DNA from: Lachnospiraceae bacterium
GTDB lineage: Bacteria > Bacillota > Clostridia > Lachnospirales > Lachnospiraceae
Length of the DNA stretch: 64,000 nt
Assembly (NCBI GenBank): GCA_015057625.1
Contig: SVDZ01000013.1
Coordinates: forward strand, 1-64,000
Direction: 5' to 3'
The notes below the pieces were generated by a model. It did not search any database. It worked only from the letters and a program-made list of their open reading frames with translations, and was not told where the DNA came from. The translations under genes were made by a program, and so were the position numbers. Positions 44,754 through 55,378 of this stretch are shown piece by piece (position 1 is the first letter of the stretch; each line of letters starts with the position of its first letter).

Positions 44754-45902
44754 GTGAAAATGAAATATATTTCAGTTTTAGGGTCTACAGGTTCAATAGG
44801 AACACAGACTCTTGATATAGTCAGAAATAATGATGATCTCAAAGTGGTTGCCATGGCAGCAGGCTCAAACATTGAATTGCTTGAACAGCAAATCAGAGAG
44901 TTTAAGCCGGAACTTGTCTGCGTCTTTAATGAAGATAAGGCAAAACAGTTGAGAGAAAATATAAAAGATTTAGAGACAAAAGTAGTTGCCGGAATGGATG
45001 GCCTTATAGAGACAGCAGTTATTGAAAAAGCAGAGATAGTAGTTACTGCTTTTGTTGGAATGATTGGCATTAGGCCTACTATAGAGGCAATCAAAGCAGG
45101 AAAAGATATAGCTCTTGCCAATAAGGAAACTCTTGTAACTGCCGGACATATTATTATGCCGCTTGCAGATAAAATGGGAGTAAAGATTTTGCCTGTGGAC
45201 AGTGAACACAGTGCCATATTCCAATCTTTAAACGGAGAAAACAGAAAGCAGATAGACAAGATTCTTCTTACAGCCTCAGGCGGACCTTTCAGAGGAAGAA
45301 CCAGAGAGCAGATGAAGAATGTTAAATTAGAGGATGCGCTCAAGCACCCTAACTGGTCTATGGGCAGAAAGATAACTATTGATTCTTCCACTATGGTAAA
45401 TAAAGGACTAGAGGTTATCGAGGCAAAATGGCTTTTTGATGTGGATTTTGATGATATCCAGGTAGTCGTTCAGCCACAGAGTCTTATTCATTCTATGGTG
45501 CAGTTTGACGACGGAGCCATTATTGCACAGCTTGGAACTCCCGATATGAGACTTCCTATCCAGTATGCTTTATATTATCCGGACAGAAAGTATTTAGGCG
45601 GAGAGAGAGTAGATTTTGCAAAGATAGCAGGTATTACTTTTGAAGCTCCTGACCCTGAAAATTTCAGAGGCCTCTCATATGCCTATGAGGCAGGAAAAAT
45701 CGGAGGTTCAATGCCTACAGTATTTAATGCGGCAAATGAAAAAGCAGTCGAGAAGTTCCTCGACAGAAAAATAAATTATCTGGATATCACGGATATTATC
45801 AGATATTGTATGGACAATCATAAAAAAATTGATAATCCTGATTTTGAACAGATATTAGAAATCGAGCAGACAGTGTATGAAATGATTGAGAGTAGGTGGT
45901 AA
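44754..45902 (+). CDS. dxr: 1-deoxy-D-xylulose 5-phosphate reductoisomerase
   Basis: The second step of the MEP isoprenoid pathway (DXP to MEP, NADPH). The 382-aa protein shows LGSTGSIGTQTLD, ALANKETLVTAG, PVDSEHSAIFQSL and TIDSSTMVNKGLEVIEA. The GTG at 44754 is 6 nt from AAAGG. The in-frame ATG at 44760 gives the more usual N terminus but with 12-nt spacing; I list the GTG. It overlaps or abuts rseP. Confidence 0.96.
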   Translation: MKMKYISVLGSTGSIGTQTLDIVRNNDDLKVVAMAAGSNIELLEQQIREFKPELVCVFNEDKAKQLRENIKDLETKVVAGMDGLIETAVIEKAEIVVTAFVGMIGIRPTIEAIKAGKDIALANKETLVTAGHIIMPLADKMGVKILPVDSEHSAIFQSLNGENRKQIDKILLTASGGPFRGRTREQMKNVKLEDALKHPNWSMGRKITIDSSTMVNKGLEVIEAKWLFDVDFDDIQVVVQPQSLIHSMVQFDDGAIIAQLGTPDMRLPIQYALYYPDRKYLGGERVDFAKIAGITFEAPDPENFRGLSYAYEAGKIGGSMPTVFNAANEKAVEKFLDRKINYLDITDIIRYCMDNHKKIDNPDFEQILEIEQTVYEMIESRW

Positions 45903-45904
45903 AT

Positions 45905-47188
45905 TTGAGTATAGTAATAGCATTAATAATATTCAGTGTTTTAGTAATATTTCATGAATTTGGACATTTTATTGTTGCAAAGAAAAATGGTATTGTAGTA
46001 AATGAATTTTCCCTTGGTATGGGACCAAGACTCATAAGCTGGGGAAAAGGTGAAACTAAATATTCCATAAAAATTCTTCCTTTTGGTGGTTCATGTGCAA
46101 TGCTTGGAGAAGATCAGGATACAGTAGTTGAGGGCTCCTTCAATTCGAAATCCGTTTGGGCAAGAATGGCTGTTGTTTTTGCAGGACCTTTCTTCAATTT
46201 TATTCTTGCATGGGTATTGGCACTTATTGTTATCGGATTTGAGGGTATTGACCTTGCATATGTAGATGACCTTGATACACAGGGTATTTTGTACGAAAAG
46301 GGACTTAGAGACGGAGATAAACTTATCAAAGTAGACGGTAAGAGTGCGGTAATAGCGAGAGAGTTATTTAGAAATGATTATCTTTCGCCTCTGGATGGTT
46401 CTGAAATTGAACTGGTCTACAAGAGAGACGGAAAGAAACATACTATCAAATATGTACCTCCGGGCGAGAAAAAATATCTTCTTGGAATGTCTTATGCCGG
46501 AACAGAAGATCCGGCTGAAGTGGTGGTTATGAGAGAGAGCTCTCTGGCAAAAGCCGGAGCTGTTTCAGGAGATACTATTGTAAGTGTTAACGGAACCAAA
46601 ATAAACAGCGGAGCAGATCTGAATAAATATTTCCAGGAGAATACTTTAGATGGAAGTGCTGTGAAACTTACAGTTTTGCGTAATAAAAAGGAAATTGAAC
46701 TTGAAGTAGAGCCTAAAGTTACAACACTTTACAACTACGGTTTTAAGTACACAGCAAAAAGAATAAAACAGTCTCCAATTGGAGTGGTTAGATACAGTTT
46801 TAATGAAGTTAAATATGATGCCGACACAGTTCTTAAGAGCTTGAAGTTGCTTGTTACAGGAAAAGTAAATAAAGATGAAATGTCGGGACCTGTAGGAATT
46901 GTTGGAGCAATCGGAGATACTTACGAGTCAGCAAAAAAAGAAGGTATAATGCTGACCATTATGACAATGCTCAATATGGCTATTATGCTTAGCGCAAACC
47001 TTGGAGTTATGAATCTTCTCCCGATTCCGGCATTAGACGGAGGAAGATTGTTATTCTTTATTATTGAGGCTTTAAGAGGAAAGCCTATTGACAGAGAAAA
47101 AGAGGGAATGATTCATTTTGTCGGATTTGTTTTATTGATGATATTCATGGTATTCCTTATTTTCAATGATGTGGGTAAATTGTTTTAA
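45905..47188 (+). CDS. rseP: Site-2 zinc metalloprotease RseP/RasP
   Basis: An intramembrane protease of 427 aa. The zinc motif HEFGH is in the first membrane segment, and the second catalytic motif LLPIPALDGGR is near the end. A PDZ-like domain lies between (SSLAKAGAVSGDTIVSVNG). It cleaves membrane-bound anti-sigma factors or signal-peptide remnants in other bacteria. The TTG at 45905 sits 5 nt after AGGTGG; a GTG at 45896 overlaps this site and is less likely. Confidence 0.94.
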   Translation: MSIVIALIIFSVLVIFHEFGHFIVAKKNGIVVNEFSLGMGPRLISWGKGETKYSIKILPFGGSCAMLGEDQDTVVEGSFNSKSVWARMAVVFAGPFFNFILAWVLALIVIGFEGIDLAYVDDLDTQGILYEKGLRDGDKLIKVDGKSAVIARELFRNDYLSPLDGSEIELVYKRDGKKHTIKYVPPGEKKYLLGMSYAGTEDPAEVVVMRESSLAKAGAVSGDTIVSVNGTKINSGADLNKYFQENTLDGSAVKLTVLRNKKEIELEVEPKVTTLYNYGFKYTAKRIKQSPIGVVRYSFNEVKYDADTVLKSLKLLVTGKVNKDEMSGPVGIVGAIGDTYESAKKEGIMLTIMTMLNMAIMLSANLGVMNLLPIPALDGGRLLFFIIEALRGKPIDREKEGMIHFVGFVLLMIFMVFLIFNDVGKLF

Positions 47189-47209
47189 CTAAAGTTTAGA
47201 GGTGGAAGT

Positions 47210-48265
47210 ATGTACAGAGATAATACAAAAGTTATTAAAATTGGTGACAAATTAATAGGTGGAGGAAATCCTATACTTATTCAGTCCATGACAAATACAA
47301 AAACTGAGGATGTGGTTTCCACTGTAAATCAGATTAAACAGTTAGAAAAAGCAGGCTGTGATATTATCAGATGTGCAGTTCCAACAATGGAAGCAGCAAA
47401 AGCAATTGCGGAAATTAAAAAGCAGATAAGTATTCCTCTTGTTGCGGACATTCATTTTGACTACAAACTTGCCATTGCAGCTATGGAAAACGGCGCAGAC
47501 AAAATTCGAATTAATCCGGGAAATATTGGAAGTATCGAAAATGTAAAAGCAGTTGTGGAAGTGGCAAAAGAAAGAAATATACCAATCAGAGTGGGCGTTA
47601 ACAGCGGTTCTCTTGAAAAATCAATCCTTGAAAAATATGGAAAGGTTACTGCAGAGGGAATAGTTGAGAGCGCTCTCGATAAAGTGAAAATTATAGAAGA
47701 TTTAGGATATGATAATTTAGTTATTAGTATAAAGTCTTCTGATGTAATGATGTGTGTGAAAGCTCATGAGCTTATTGCCACAAAGACTAATTATCCTCTT
47801 CATGTTGGAATAACAGAGTCGGGAACAGTTACATCGGGAAACATTAAGTCTGCTATTGGGCTTGGACTTATTCTAAATCAGGGAATCGGAGATACCATCA
47901 GAGTATCACTTACAGATGAGCCTACCAAGGAGGTTGAGAGTGCAAAGCTTATTCTCAAAACTTTGGGACTTAGAAAAGGTGGAATATCTGTTGTGTCATG
48001 TCCTACATGCGGAAGAACCCAGATTGATCTTATAGGACTTGCAAAGAAAGTTGAAGAGATGGTTGCAAACTACGATCTCGATATTAAAGTGGCTGTAATG
48101 GGTTGCGTTGTAAACGGACCTGGAGAGGCGAGAGAGGCTGATATAGGAATCGCCGGAGGAAAAGGCGAGGGACTTCTCATCAAAAAAGGTGAGATAGTAA
48201 AGAAGGTTGAAGAGAGTAAGCTTCTTGAAGTTTTGGAAGAGGAACTCAAAAATTGGAATAATTAA
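47210..48265 (+). CDS. ispG: 4-hydroxy-3-methylbut-2-en-1-yl diphosphate synthase
   Basis: The Fe-S enzyme of the MEP pathway that makes HMBPP. The 351-aa protein has the ligands in SCPTCGRTQIDL and MGCVVNGPGEAREADIG. It opens with IGDKLIGGGNPILIQSMTNT. The ribosome-binding site is GAGGTGG. With uppS and dxr nearby it forms an isoprenoid block. It is 33 nt before polC. Confidence 0.97.
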   Translation: MYRDNTKVIKIGDKLIGGGNPILIQSMTNTKTEDVVSTVNQIKQLEKAGCDIIRCAVPTMEAAKAIAEIKKQISIPLVADIHFDYKLAIAAMENGADKIRINPGNIGSIENVKAVVEVAKERNIPIRVGVNSGSLEKSILEKYGKVTAEGIVESALDKVKIIEDLGYDNLVISIKSSDVMMCVKAHELIATKTNYPLHVGITESGTVTSGNIKSAIGLGLILNQGIGDTIRVSLTDEPTKEVESAKLILKTLGLRKGGISVVSCPTCGRTQIDLIGLAKKVEEMVANYDLDIKVAVMGCVVNGPGEAREADIGIAGGKGEGLLIKKGEIVKKVEESKLLEVLEEELKNWNN

Positions 48266-48298
48266 GAATTGTGAAACTAATAATTGGAGTGGTTAGAA

Positions 48299-51200
48299 TT
48301 GGAAGAAAAGTTGTTTTTAGAGGTATTTCCCGATCTTGAATTGGATGAGGTGATGAGGGAATTACTTCGCAATGTCACAATTAAAAATATAACTGTAAAC
48401 AGAGATCACACGGCTATGCGTGTATATATTAGAAGCGGCAGACTTATTGATAAGTCTGCCATTTACGACTTGGAGAAAAAACTGACAGACCATTTCAGAG
48501 TGGGGAAGCATATAAATCTTCGAATTATCGAAGAATATAATCTTTCATCTCAGTATACGGTGGAAAATCTTTTTGATATATACAAAGAAAGCTTTTTTAT
48601 GGAGATAAAAGAGCATGGAATTCTTGCGGCGAATATGTTTAAAAAGGCTAAGTTTTCTTTTGAGGGAGATAATGTTATATGTCTTCAGCTAGAGACAAAT
48701 ATTGCCTCTGAGGCAAAGCAGGAACTTATTAAAAAGACTTTGTCTGAAATATATCTCCACAGATTTGGTATGCCTGTGGAAGTCAGAATAGTTTTAAAAG
48801 AAGGACAAAAGGGCAGATATGTCGAGGAAAATAAAAAGAAGCTTGAGATAGAGACAGAAAATGTAATGAAGAAAATCGCAAAACTTCATGGAATAGAAGT
48901 TTCGGATATGGTTTCACAGGATGATGAGGATGCAAAAGAAAAAGTACAGGATTCCTCAAAAACTTCACAAGCTTCACAGACTGCGGAAAAGACTTCAAAA
49001 GGAAATGGATTCAAAAGCAGAGGCGGCGGAAGAAGTTTTGGCAGTGGCAGATTTGAGGGTGCTGCTCCAATGCAGAGCCTTACTAGAAGTGATAATCCCG
49101 ATGTGCTATACGGCAGAGATTTTGAATTCGATGAAGAAGTCGACATCAAAGATATATACACAGATATGGGAAGCGTTGTAATAAAAGGTCAGATTCTAAA
49201 TATTGATCAGAGAGCCATCAGAGGCGAGAGAACTATTATTACAATTACCATCACTGATTTCACAGATACAATAACTGCAAAAATTTTCCTTAAGGATGAG
49301 CTTCTTGAAGAGTTTAATTCGAAAATCAAAAAGAAGATGTTTGTCAGAATTAAGGGAGTAGCTATGTTCGATACATATGACAGAGGAATCAATATTCAGT
49401 CTGTTGTTGGTGTCAGAAAGGCTACAGACTTCAGAGTTTACAGACAGGACAATGCGGTAAGAAAGAGAATAGAACTTCACTGTCATACGAAGATGAGTGA
49501 TATGGACGGTGTAAGTGATGTTAAAAAAATAGTAAAGCAGGCCTATGACTGGGGGCACAAAGCCATTGCCATTACAGACCACGGTGTAGTTCAGGGATTC
49601 CCGGATGCATGGCATGAGTACTGTGACTTGAAGAGCGCTGCAAAGAAGGCGGAAAAAGAATTCGACTTTAAAGTTATTTACGGTGTTGAAGCATATCTTG
49701 TTGACGATTTGCAGGATGTGATTATTAATTCGAAGGGACAGAGCATAGATGACACATATGTTGTGTTTGACCTAGAGACTACAGGTCTTAGCCCTGTTTC
49801 TGACAAGATTATTGAGTTTGGTGCCGTAAAGGTTAAGGAAGGGAAAATAATCGACAGGTTCTCAACTTTTGTAAATCCTGAGAGGCCTATTCCTTTCAAT
49901 ATAGAAAAACTTACGGGTATTAATGACAACATGGTTATTGATGCTCCGCTTATTGATAAAGTATTGCCGGAATTCCTTGAATTTTGCGAGGGATGTATTA
50001 TGGTTGCCCACAATGCCGGATTTGATATGAGTTTCATTGAAAATAAAAGCAGAGAGATGGGGATAGAGAAGGAGTACACCATTATTGATACTGTGGCAAT
50101 GTCCCAGTTTTTAGTAGTGGGACTTGGTAAGTACACCCTTGATTCTATTGCAAAGGCTTTGCAGGTGCAGCTTATCAATCACCACAGAGCAGTTGAGGAT
50201 GCTGAGTGTACAGCTCTTGTATTTTTGAAACTATTATCAATGTTGAGGGACCAGGAACTTTTAGATTTAGATACAATCAATAAAGAGGCAAAGCTCTCAG
50301 ATAACAGAATTAAGAAAGCCCATCCGTACCACGCTATAATTCTTTGCAAGAATGATGTAGGAAGAGTAAATTTATATAAGCTTATTTCGGATTCTCATCT
50401 CAATAACTTTTACAGAAAACCGAGAATTCTAAAGAGTAAGTATCTGGAAATGTCAGAGGGGCTTATGATTGGAAGTGCCTGTGAGGCGGGAGAACTGTAC
50501 CAGGCGATTCTTCACGGAAAGAGTGATGAGGATATATCAAGACTTTGTGAATTTTATGATTACTATGAGATACAGCCTCTTGGAAATAACCAGTTTATGC
50601 TTAGAACCGGAGATCCGGAGATAGACAATAAAAAAAGATTTCTTCTTGATTCAGAGCAGGATTTAATTGATATAAACAAAAAGATTATTGCTCTTGGAAA
50701 GAAGTTTAACAAACTTGTTGTCGGAACATGTGACGTGCACTTCCTTCATCCTGAGGATGAGGTTTACAGACGAATTATACAGTTTGGAAACGGATACAAG
50801 GATGCTGATGTTCAGCCGCCTTTGTATCTTAGAACTACAGAAGAGATGCTTGCGGAGTTTTATTATCTGGACAGTCAGGAGGCGGAAGATATTGTAATCA
50901 ATAATCCTGCAAGAATAAATGATATGATTGAGGATATCTCGCCGATTCATCCGGATAAATGTCCGCCTGTTATCGAGAACTCCGATGTGGACCTTCGTAC
51001 TATGTGCTATAATACAGCCCACAGTATGTACGGAGATCCGCTTCCTGAGTATGTTCAGAATCGTTTAGATAAAGAACTTAATTCTATTATCAGTAACGGA
51101 TACGCGGTTATGTACATAATGGCACAGCGTTTGGTTAAGCATTCCAATGACGACGGTTATCTGGTTGGATCGAGAGGATCCGTTGGTTCCTCATTTGTAG

Positions 51201-52861
51201 CCACAATGTCAGGAATCACAGAGGTTAATCCTCTTAAACCTCATTATTACTGCCCGCATTGTCAGTATTCGGAATTTGATTCTGAGGACATTATCAATTC
51301 GGGAGCAGGTGTAGGATTTGACCTTCCGGACAAGCAGTGTCCTAACTGCGGTGAGACAATGAAAAAGGATGGCTTTGATATTCCATTTGAGACCTTCCTT
51401 GGTTTCTACGGAGATAAAGAGCCTGATATTGATCTTAACTTTTCAGGTGAAAATCAGCCTGAAGCGCACAGATACACAGGTGTAATGTTTGGATTTGATC
51501 ACACATATCGAGCAGGAACCATTACCGGTGTGGCAGAAAAGACAGCATACGGATATGTTAAGAATTATTTTGAAGAACATGATATGACCAAGAGACACTG
51601 TGAGGTGGAGAGAATTGCAAATGAATGTACAGGTATAAGAAAGAGTACGGGACAGCACCCGGGTGGTATTGTTATAGTTCCAAAGGATAAGGAAATATAC
51701 GAATTTACACCTATTCAAAAACCTGCAAATGATATGGAGGCAAAGTCCATTACCACACATTTCGAGTACCATGCTATTGACGCAAATCTTCTTAAACTCG
51801 ATATTCTTGGGCACGACGATCCGACTATGATTCGAACTCTTGAAAAATATACAGATACAGATGCAAAGAAGATTCCTTTTGATGATAAGAAAGTAATGTC
51901 TCTTTTTGAGAGCCCTGAAGCTTTAGGTATCACTCCGGAACAAATTGGAGGAGTAAAACTTGGATCTTTGGGACTTCCTGAACTTGGAACAGATTTCGTT
52001 CTTCGAATGCTTGAGGAAGCTAAACCTAAACAGTTCAGTGATCTGGTTCGTATTTCCGGGCTGTCCCACGGTACAGACGTTTGGACAGGAAATGCTCAGG
52101 AACTTATTAAGCAAGGATTAGCAACAATTTCCACAGCAATCTGTACCCGAGATGATATTATGACATATCTTATCTCAAAAAATATCGAGCCGGGTGTCAG
52201 CTTCAAAATAATGGAAGCGGTTAGAAAAGGTAAGGGGCTCACTCCTGAAAATGAGGAGACAATGAGAGAGCATGAGGTGCCTGAGTGGTATATAGATTCA
52301 TGTAAAAAGATTAAGTACATGTTCCCTAAGGCTCATGCGGCAGCTTATATTATGATGGCTCTTCGAGTTGCCTGGTATAAGGTTTATTATCCATTAGCAT
52401 ATTATGCAGCCTTCTTTGGTATCAGAGCAAAGGCGTTTAATTATGAAATAATGTGTCAGGGACCTGAAAAACTGAATTATTATATTGAGGATCATCTCAG
52501 AAGAAAAGAGAAAGGCGAACTCTCGAAAAAAGATGAGGATACATTGAAGGATATGAATATTGTCAGAGAGATGTATGCAAGAGGTTTTGAGTTCATGCCT
52601 ATAGATATCTACACTGCAAAGGCACATGAATTCCAGATAATAGACGGAAAGCTTATGCCTGCCCTTGACAGTATTGAGGGTATGGGTGAAAATGCTGCCG
52701 ACGGTGTGGAAGAAGCAGCAAAGGGAGGAGAATTCCTCTCGAAGGATGATTTCAGAGAGAGAAGTAAAGTTACGAAAACAGTTGTCGAGACTATGAGTGA
52801 TTTAGGACTTCTTGAGGGACTTCCTGACGGTAACCAGTTGTCGCTGTTTGATTTTATGTAA
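48299..52861 (+). CDS. polC: DNA polymerase III alpha subunit, Gram-positive type PolC
   Basis: The replicative DNA polymerase, 1520 aa. In order: N-terminal domains; OB domain (~240-380); PHP domain with HCHTKMSDMDG from ~394; an inserted 3'-5' exonuclease with VFDLETTGLSP (Asp491, Glu493); the PHP remainder; and a polymerase palm with PDIDLNFSGENQPEAHRY (Asp1043, Asp1045). A zinc site (CPHC...CPNCG) lies ~985-1025. The end DGNQLSLFDFM holds a beta-clamp motif, QLSLF. The TTG at 48299 is 9 nt from GGAG; a TTG at 48284 precedes that site. Confidence 0.98.
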   Translation: MEEKLFLEVFPDLELDEVMRELLRNVTIKNITVNRDHTAMRVYIRSGRLIDKSAIYDLEKKLTDHFRVGKHINLRIIEEYNLSSQYTVENLFDIYKESFFMEIKEHGILAANMFKKAKFSFEGDNVICLQLETNIASEAKQELIKKTLSEIYLHRFGMPVEVRIVLKEGQKGRYVEENKKKLEIETENVMKKIAKLHGIEVSDMVSQDDEDAKEKVQDSSKTSQASQTAEKTSKGNGFKSRGGGRSFGSGRFEGAAPMQSLTRSDNPDVLYGRDFEFDEEVDIKDIYTDMGSVVIKGQILNIDQRAIRGERTIITITITDFTDTITAKIFLKDELLEEFNSKIKKKMFVRIKGVAMFDTYDRGINIQSVVGVRKATDFRVYRQDNAVRKRIELHCHTKMSDMDGVSDVKKIVKQAYDWGHKAIAITDHGVVQGFPDAWHEYCDLKSAAKKAEKEFDFKVIYGVEAYLVDDLQDVIINSKGQSIDDTYVVFDLETTGLSPVSDKIIEFGAVKVKEGKIIDRFSTFVNPERPIPFNIEKLTGINDNMVIDAPLIDKVLPEFLEFCEGCIMVAHNAGFDMSFIENKSREMGIEKEYTIIDTVAMSQFLVVGLGKYTLDSIAKALQVQLINHHRAVEDAECTALVFLKLLSMLRDQELLDLDTINKEAKLSDNRIKKAHPYHAIILCKNDVGRVNLYKLISDSHLNNFYRKPRILKSKYLEMSEGLMIGSACEAGELYQAILHGKSDEDISRLCEFYDYYEIQPLGNNQFMLRTGDPEIDNKKRFLLDSEQDLIDINKKIIALGKKFNKLVVGTCDVHFLHPEDEVYRRIIQFGNGYKDADVQPPLYLRTTEEMLAEFYYLDSQEAEDIVINNPARINDMIEDISPIHPDKCPPVIENSDVDLRTMCYNTAHSMYGDPLPEYVQNRLDKELNSIISNGYAVMYIMAQRLVKHSNDDGYLVGSRGSVGSSFVATMSGITEVNPLKPHYYCPHCQYSEFDSEDIINSGAGVGFDLPDKQCPNCGETMKKDGFDIPFETFLGFYGDKEPDIDLNFSGENQPEAHRYTGVMFGFDHTYRAGTITGVAEKTAYGYVKNYFEEHDMTKRHCEVERIANECTGIRKSTGQHPGGIVIVPKDKEIYEFTPIQKPANDMEAKSITTHFEYHAIDANLLKLDILGHDDPTMIRTLEKYTDTDAKKIPFDDKKVMSLFESPEALGITPEQIGGVKLGSLGLPELGTDFVLRMLEEAKPKQFSDLVRISGLSHGTDVWTGNAQELIKQGLATISTAICTRDDIMTYLISKNIEPGVSFKIMEAVRKGKGLTPENEETMREHEVPEWYIDSCKKIKYMFPKAHAAAYIMMALRVAWYKVYYPLAYYAAFFGIRAKAFNYEIMCQGPEKLNYYIEDHLRRKEKGELSKKDEDTLKDMNIVREMYARGFEFMPIDIYTAKAHEFQIIDGKLMPALDSIEGMGENAADGVEEAAKGGEFLSKDDFRERSKVTKTVVETMSDLGLLEGLPDGNQLSLFDFM

Positions 52862-52871
52862 GGGTTATTTA

Positions 52872-52890
52872 AGAATGCTCTCGGCATTCT
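52872..52890 (+). repeat. Short hairpin after polC
   Basis: AGAATGC, TCTCG, GCATTCT: a 7-bp stem just after the polC stop with no T-run. It may stabilise the transcript end before the main terminator. Confidence 0.45.
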
Positions 52891-52910
52891 AGGAATACCA
52901 CTAAAAATAA

Positions 52911-52974
52911 AAACTCCCTTCAGAGCAGTAAGTGAATTTGAGGTTCACGCTCCTGCAATGAAGGGAGTTTTTTT
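52911..52974. terminator. Terminator between polC and AIM24 gene
   Basis: AAACTCCCTTCA (52911-52922) pairs with TGAAGGGAGTTT (52959-52970) with an inner GTGAA/TTCAC arm, followed by TTTTA. It lies between converging genes and can serve both. Confidence 0.85.
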
Positions 52975-53025
52975 AGAGCATTTGCTCTTTTTTATTTAAT
53001 TATTTAATTTGAAATAACCAATTAA

Positions 53026-53703
53026 TTAGTTTCCTGTAGGAATGTAGCGGCTGATAGCTGCTGCAACGTTTGAGATAGGCATTGTCTGTACCCAAACATG
53101 TCCTGGACCTGTAACAACTGTGTTGAAGATTCCCTCACCACCGAGGAACATATTTTTGATTCCTGGTACTGTCTGGATATCCATAGAACAACCTTCTGTC
53201 ATAGCTGCAAGGTATCCTGTGTCGAGAATGAGCTGCTGACCTGCTTCTAATTCGTACTCTACTACATGACCGTCAAACTCAGCGAGGACTGTTCCGGTTC
53301 CGCTTACCTTCTGCATGATGAAACCTTCACCGCCAAATAATCCGGCTCCGAGTTTCTTCTTGAAGTGGATTGACAATTCTACTCCTGAATCACCTGCAAG
53401 AAATGCGGATTTCTGTAAAATAATAGAATTTCCCGGTGTGATTTCAAATGCTTTGATGCATCCCGGAAAACTTGATGCTAATGCGATCATTCCTTCTCCG
53501 CCCTGAGCGGTATAAATGTTCTGGAAAATTGACTCTCCAGAAAAGGCACGTCCAACCATTTTTCCGATTCCGCCACCCTTTGTGTCCATCTTCATATTTG
53601 GTGACATCCATGACATTGCCCCTGATTCTGTGATGACAGATTCACCGGCATCTAATGTACAGATAGCAACCGGTAAAGTATCACCCTGAATTGAATACTT
53701 CAT
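53026..53703 (-). CDS. AIM24 family protein
   Basis: A 225-aa beta-rich protein of the AIM24/TIGR00266 family. It shows GDTLPVAICTLDAGESVITESGAMSWM, GGGIGKMVGRAFSGESIF, GLFGGEGFIMQKVSGTGTV and FLGGEGIFNTVVTGPGHVW. The function of this family in bacteria is not established. The ATG at 53703 has AAGGAGG upstream; the longer reading frame to 53748 has no such site. It is monocistronic on the minus strand. Confidence 0.92.
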   Translation of the reverse strand: MKYSIQGDTLPVAICTLDAGESVITESGAMSWMSPNMKMDTKGGGIGKMVGRAFSGESIFQNIYTAQGGEGMIALASSFPGCIKAFEITPGNSIILQKSAFLAGDSGVELSIHFKKKLGAGLFGGEGFIMQKVSGTGTVLAEFDGHVVEYELEAGQQLILDTGYLAAMTEGCSMDIQTVPGIKNMFLGGEGIFNTVVTGPGHVWVQTMPISNVAAAISRYIPTGN

Positions 53704-53834
53704 ACTGTATACCTCCTTAAAATTATAATATAAAAATGCTATTATCACCTAAAATAATATCTATTTTTATATTAAAGACTATGATAAAATTTTATTACAT
53801 TTTAAGATAAAATACAACAAAAAATGAGGTTATT

Positions 53835-55187
53835 ATGAGAGAAAAGAAAACGGTACCAAACATATCCACAAAAAACATGACAATCGGCGCTCCAATGGCG
53901 TTAATAGTAGCATATTTTCTCCCTGTTTTGGGAAGTACTATTTTTCAGCAGTTATATAGTATAGTGGACAGTATTATTGTTGGAAAAGGAATTGATGACT
54001 ACGCCCTTGCAGCAGTTGGAAATACCGGCTCCATCATGTTTTTTATTTTTGGATTTATCATGGGACTTTCCAGTGGGATGTCTGTGCTGATGTCACAAAA
54101 TTTTGGTGCGAAAGATTATGAGAAACTCAGAAAAACAATTACCATGGGATTTTTTGCATGTGGCCTAGTGACAATAACTATTATGATTTTAAGTCTTGTG
54201 TTTATAAAGAATATATTGTTCCTGCTCAAAACACCTGAGGAGATTATGGGACAGTCACTGTTGTACATAATCATAATACTGTTGGGACTTCCCCTTACTT
54301 TTTTGTACAATTGCTCAAGTGCTATGCTTAATGCTCTGGGCGATAGCAAGACACCTTTAGGAGCTGTTATAATAGCATCTTTTATTAATGTGGGTCTTGA
54401 TATATTATTTATCTTTGCTTTTGGGATGGGAGTGGAAGGAGCAGCTTTTGGAACTCTTATTGCGCAGCTGTTTTCCCTTATATACAATTTTGTTCATTTA
54501 AAAAATATTGATATTATCAAACTTAAAAAAGAAGATTTTATATTTGATTTTGGATTGGTATTGCATGTAATTAAAATCGGAGTGCCGGTGGCATTCATGA
54601 ACTCAATAACAGCAATTGGCTGTCTTCTTTTACAATACTTTGTGAATTCCCTTGGTATTTTATGCACTTCGGCCTATTCTGCCTCAATGAGAATTAGTCA
54701 GTTTTTAGTTCAGCCGTCCACGGCAGTAGGTCTCACCATGAATACTTACGCCGGACAAAACTATGGAGCGGGAAGAATAGACAGAATAAAAGAGGGACTC
54801 GGATGTGCATTGAGGATATCCTTGATTATTGCCGCTATTGGAAGCGCACTTTTGATATTTGCTCCAAGAATGTTGGCTCGAATAATGTTGTCAGATTCTG
54901 AAATTATAGAGATTGCTGCAGGGTACCTTATTATCAGAGGAATAATGAATTGGACTATCTGCCTTTTGTTTTTATACAGAGGAACACTTCAGGGGATGGG
55001 ATTTACATTTGTTCCTATGATTTCCGGTGTGTTAGAACTTGTGGCCAGAGTGGTGGTGAGCGTATTGTTAGTTGAGAGAATTGGATTTACAGCTATCGCA
55101 TTGGCGGAGGTCTCAGCCTTTTTTGTTGCATTGGCACTAAATTATATATACCTAAAATACCGATTGAGGAAACTTCAGTCCGCTTAA
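53835..55187 (+). CDS. MATE family efflux transporter
   Basis: A 450-aa, twelve-segment Na+ or H+ antiporter that exports organic compounds. It opens IGAPMALIVAYFLPVLGSTIFQQLYSIVDSIIVGK, the typical MATE TM1 region, and shows AGQNYGAGR in the second half. The substrate is unknown. The ribosome-binding site is weak (ATGAGG). It lies divergent from the AIM24 gene, across a very AT-rich 131-bp gap. Confidence 0.94.
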   Translation: MREKKTVPNISTKNMTIGAPMALIVAYFLPVLGSTIFQQLYSIVDSIIVGKGIDDYALAAVGNTGSIMFFIFGFIMGLSSGMSVLMSQNFGAKDYEKLRKTITMGFFACGLVTITIMILSLVFIKNILFLLKTPEEIMGQSLLYIIIILLGLPLTFLYNCSSAMLNALGDSKTPLGAVIIASFINVGLDILFIFAFGMGVEGAAFGTLIAQLFSLIYNFVHLKNIDIIKLKKEDFIFDFGLVLHVIKIGVPVAFMNSITAIGCLLLQYFVNSLGILCTSAYSASMRISQFLVQPSTAVGLTMNTYAGQNYGAGRIDRIKEGLGCALRISLIIAAIGSALLIFAPRMLARIMLSDSEIIEIAAGYLIIRGIMNWTICLLFLYRGTLQGMGFTFVPMISGVLELVARVVVSVLLVERIGFTAIALAEVSAFFVALALNYIYLKYRLRKLQSA

Positions 55188-55249
55188 ACTAAAAAGAAAG
55201 ATGATAAATTTGGACTTTAACAATTCATATTTTAATATTTCAATATAGA

Positions 55250-55290
55250 AAACAGGCGGTTTTCATCTAAGCATGAGCCGCCTGTTTTTT
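55250..55290 (+). terminator. Intrinsic terminator after MATE gene
   Basis: AAACAGGCGG (55250-55259) pairs with CCGCCTGTTT (55278-55287) with an inner TCAT/ATGA arm, followed by TTT. Confidence 0.9.
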
Positions 55291-55330
55291 GCATGGTTTT
55301 GAATAGTTAAAAATAAAATAAAAAAAGTGC

Positions 55331-55359
55331 TTGCAATTTTTGGAATTATTGTTTATACT
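55331..55359 (+). promoter_or_regulatory. Sigma-A promoter of tRNA-Glu
   Basis: TTGCAA (55331-55336), 17 nt, TATACT (55354-55359), 19 nt before the tRNA 5' end. Confidence 0.75.
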
Positions 55360-55378
55360 ATGACAGTACTGTTGATAA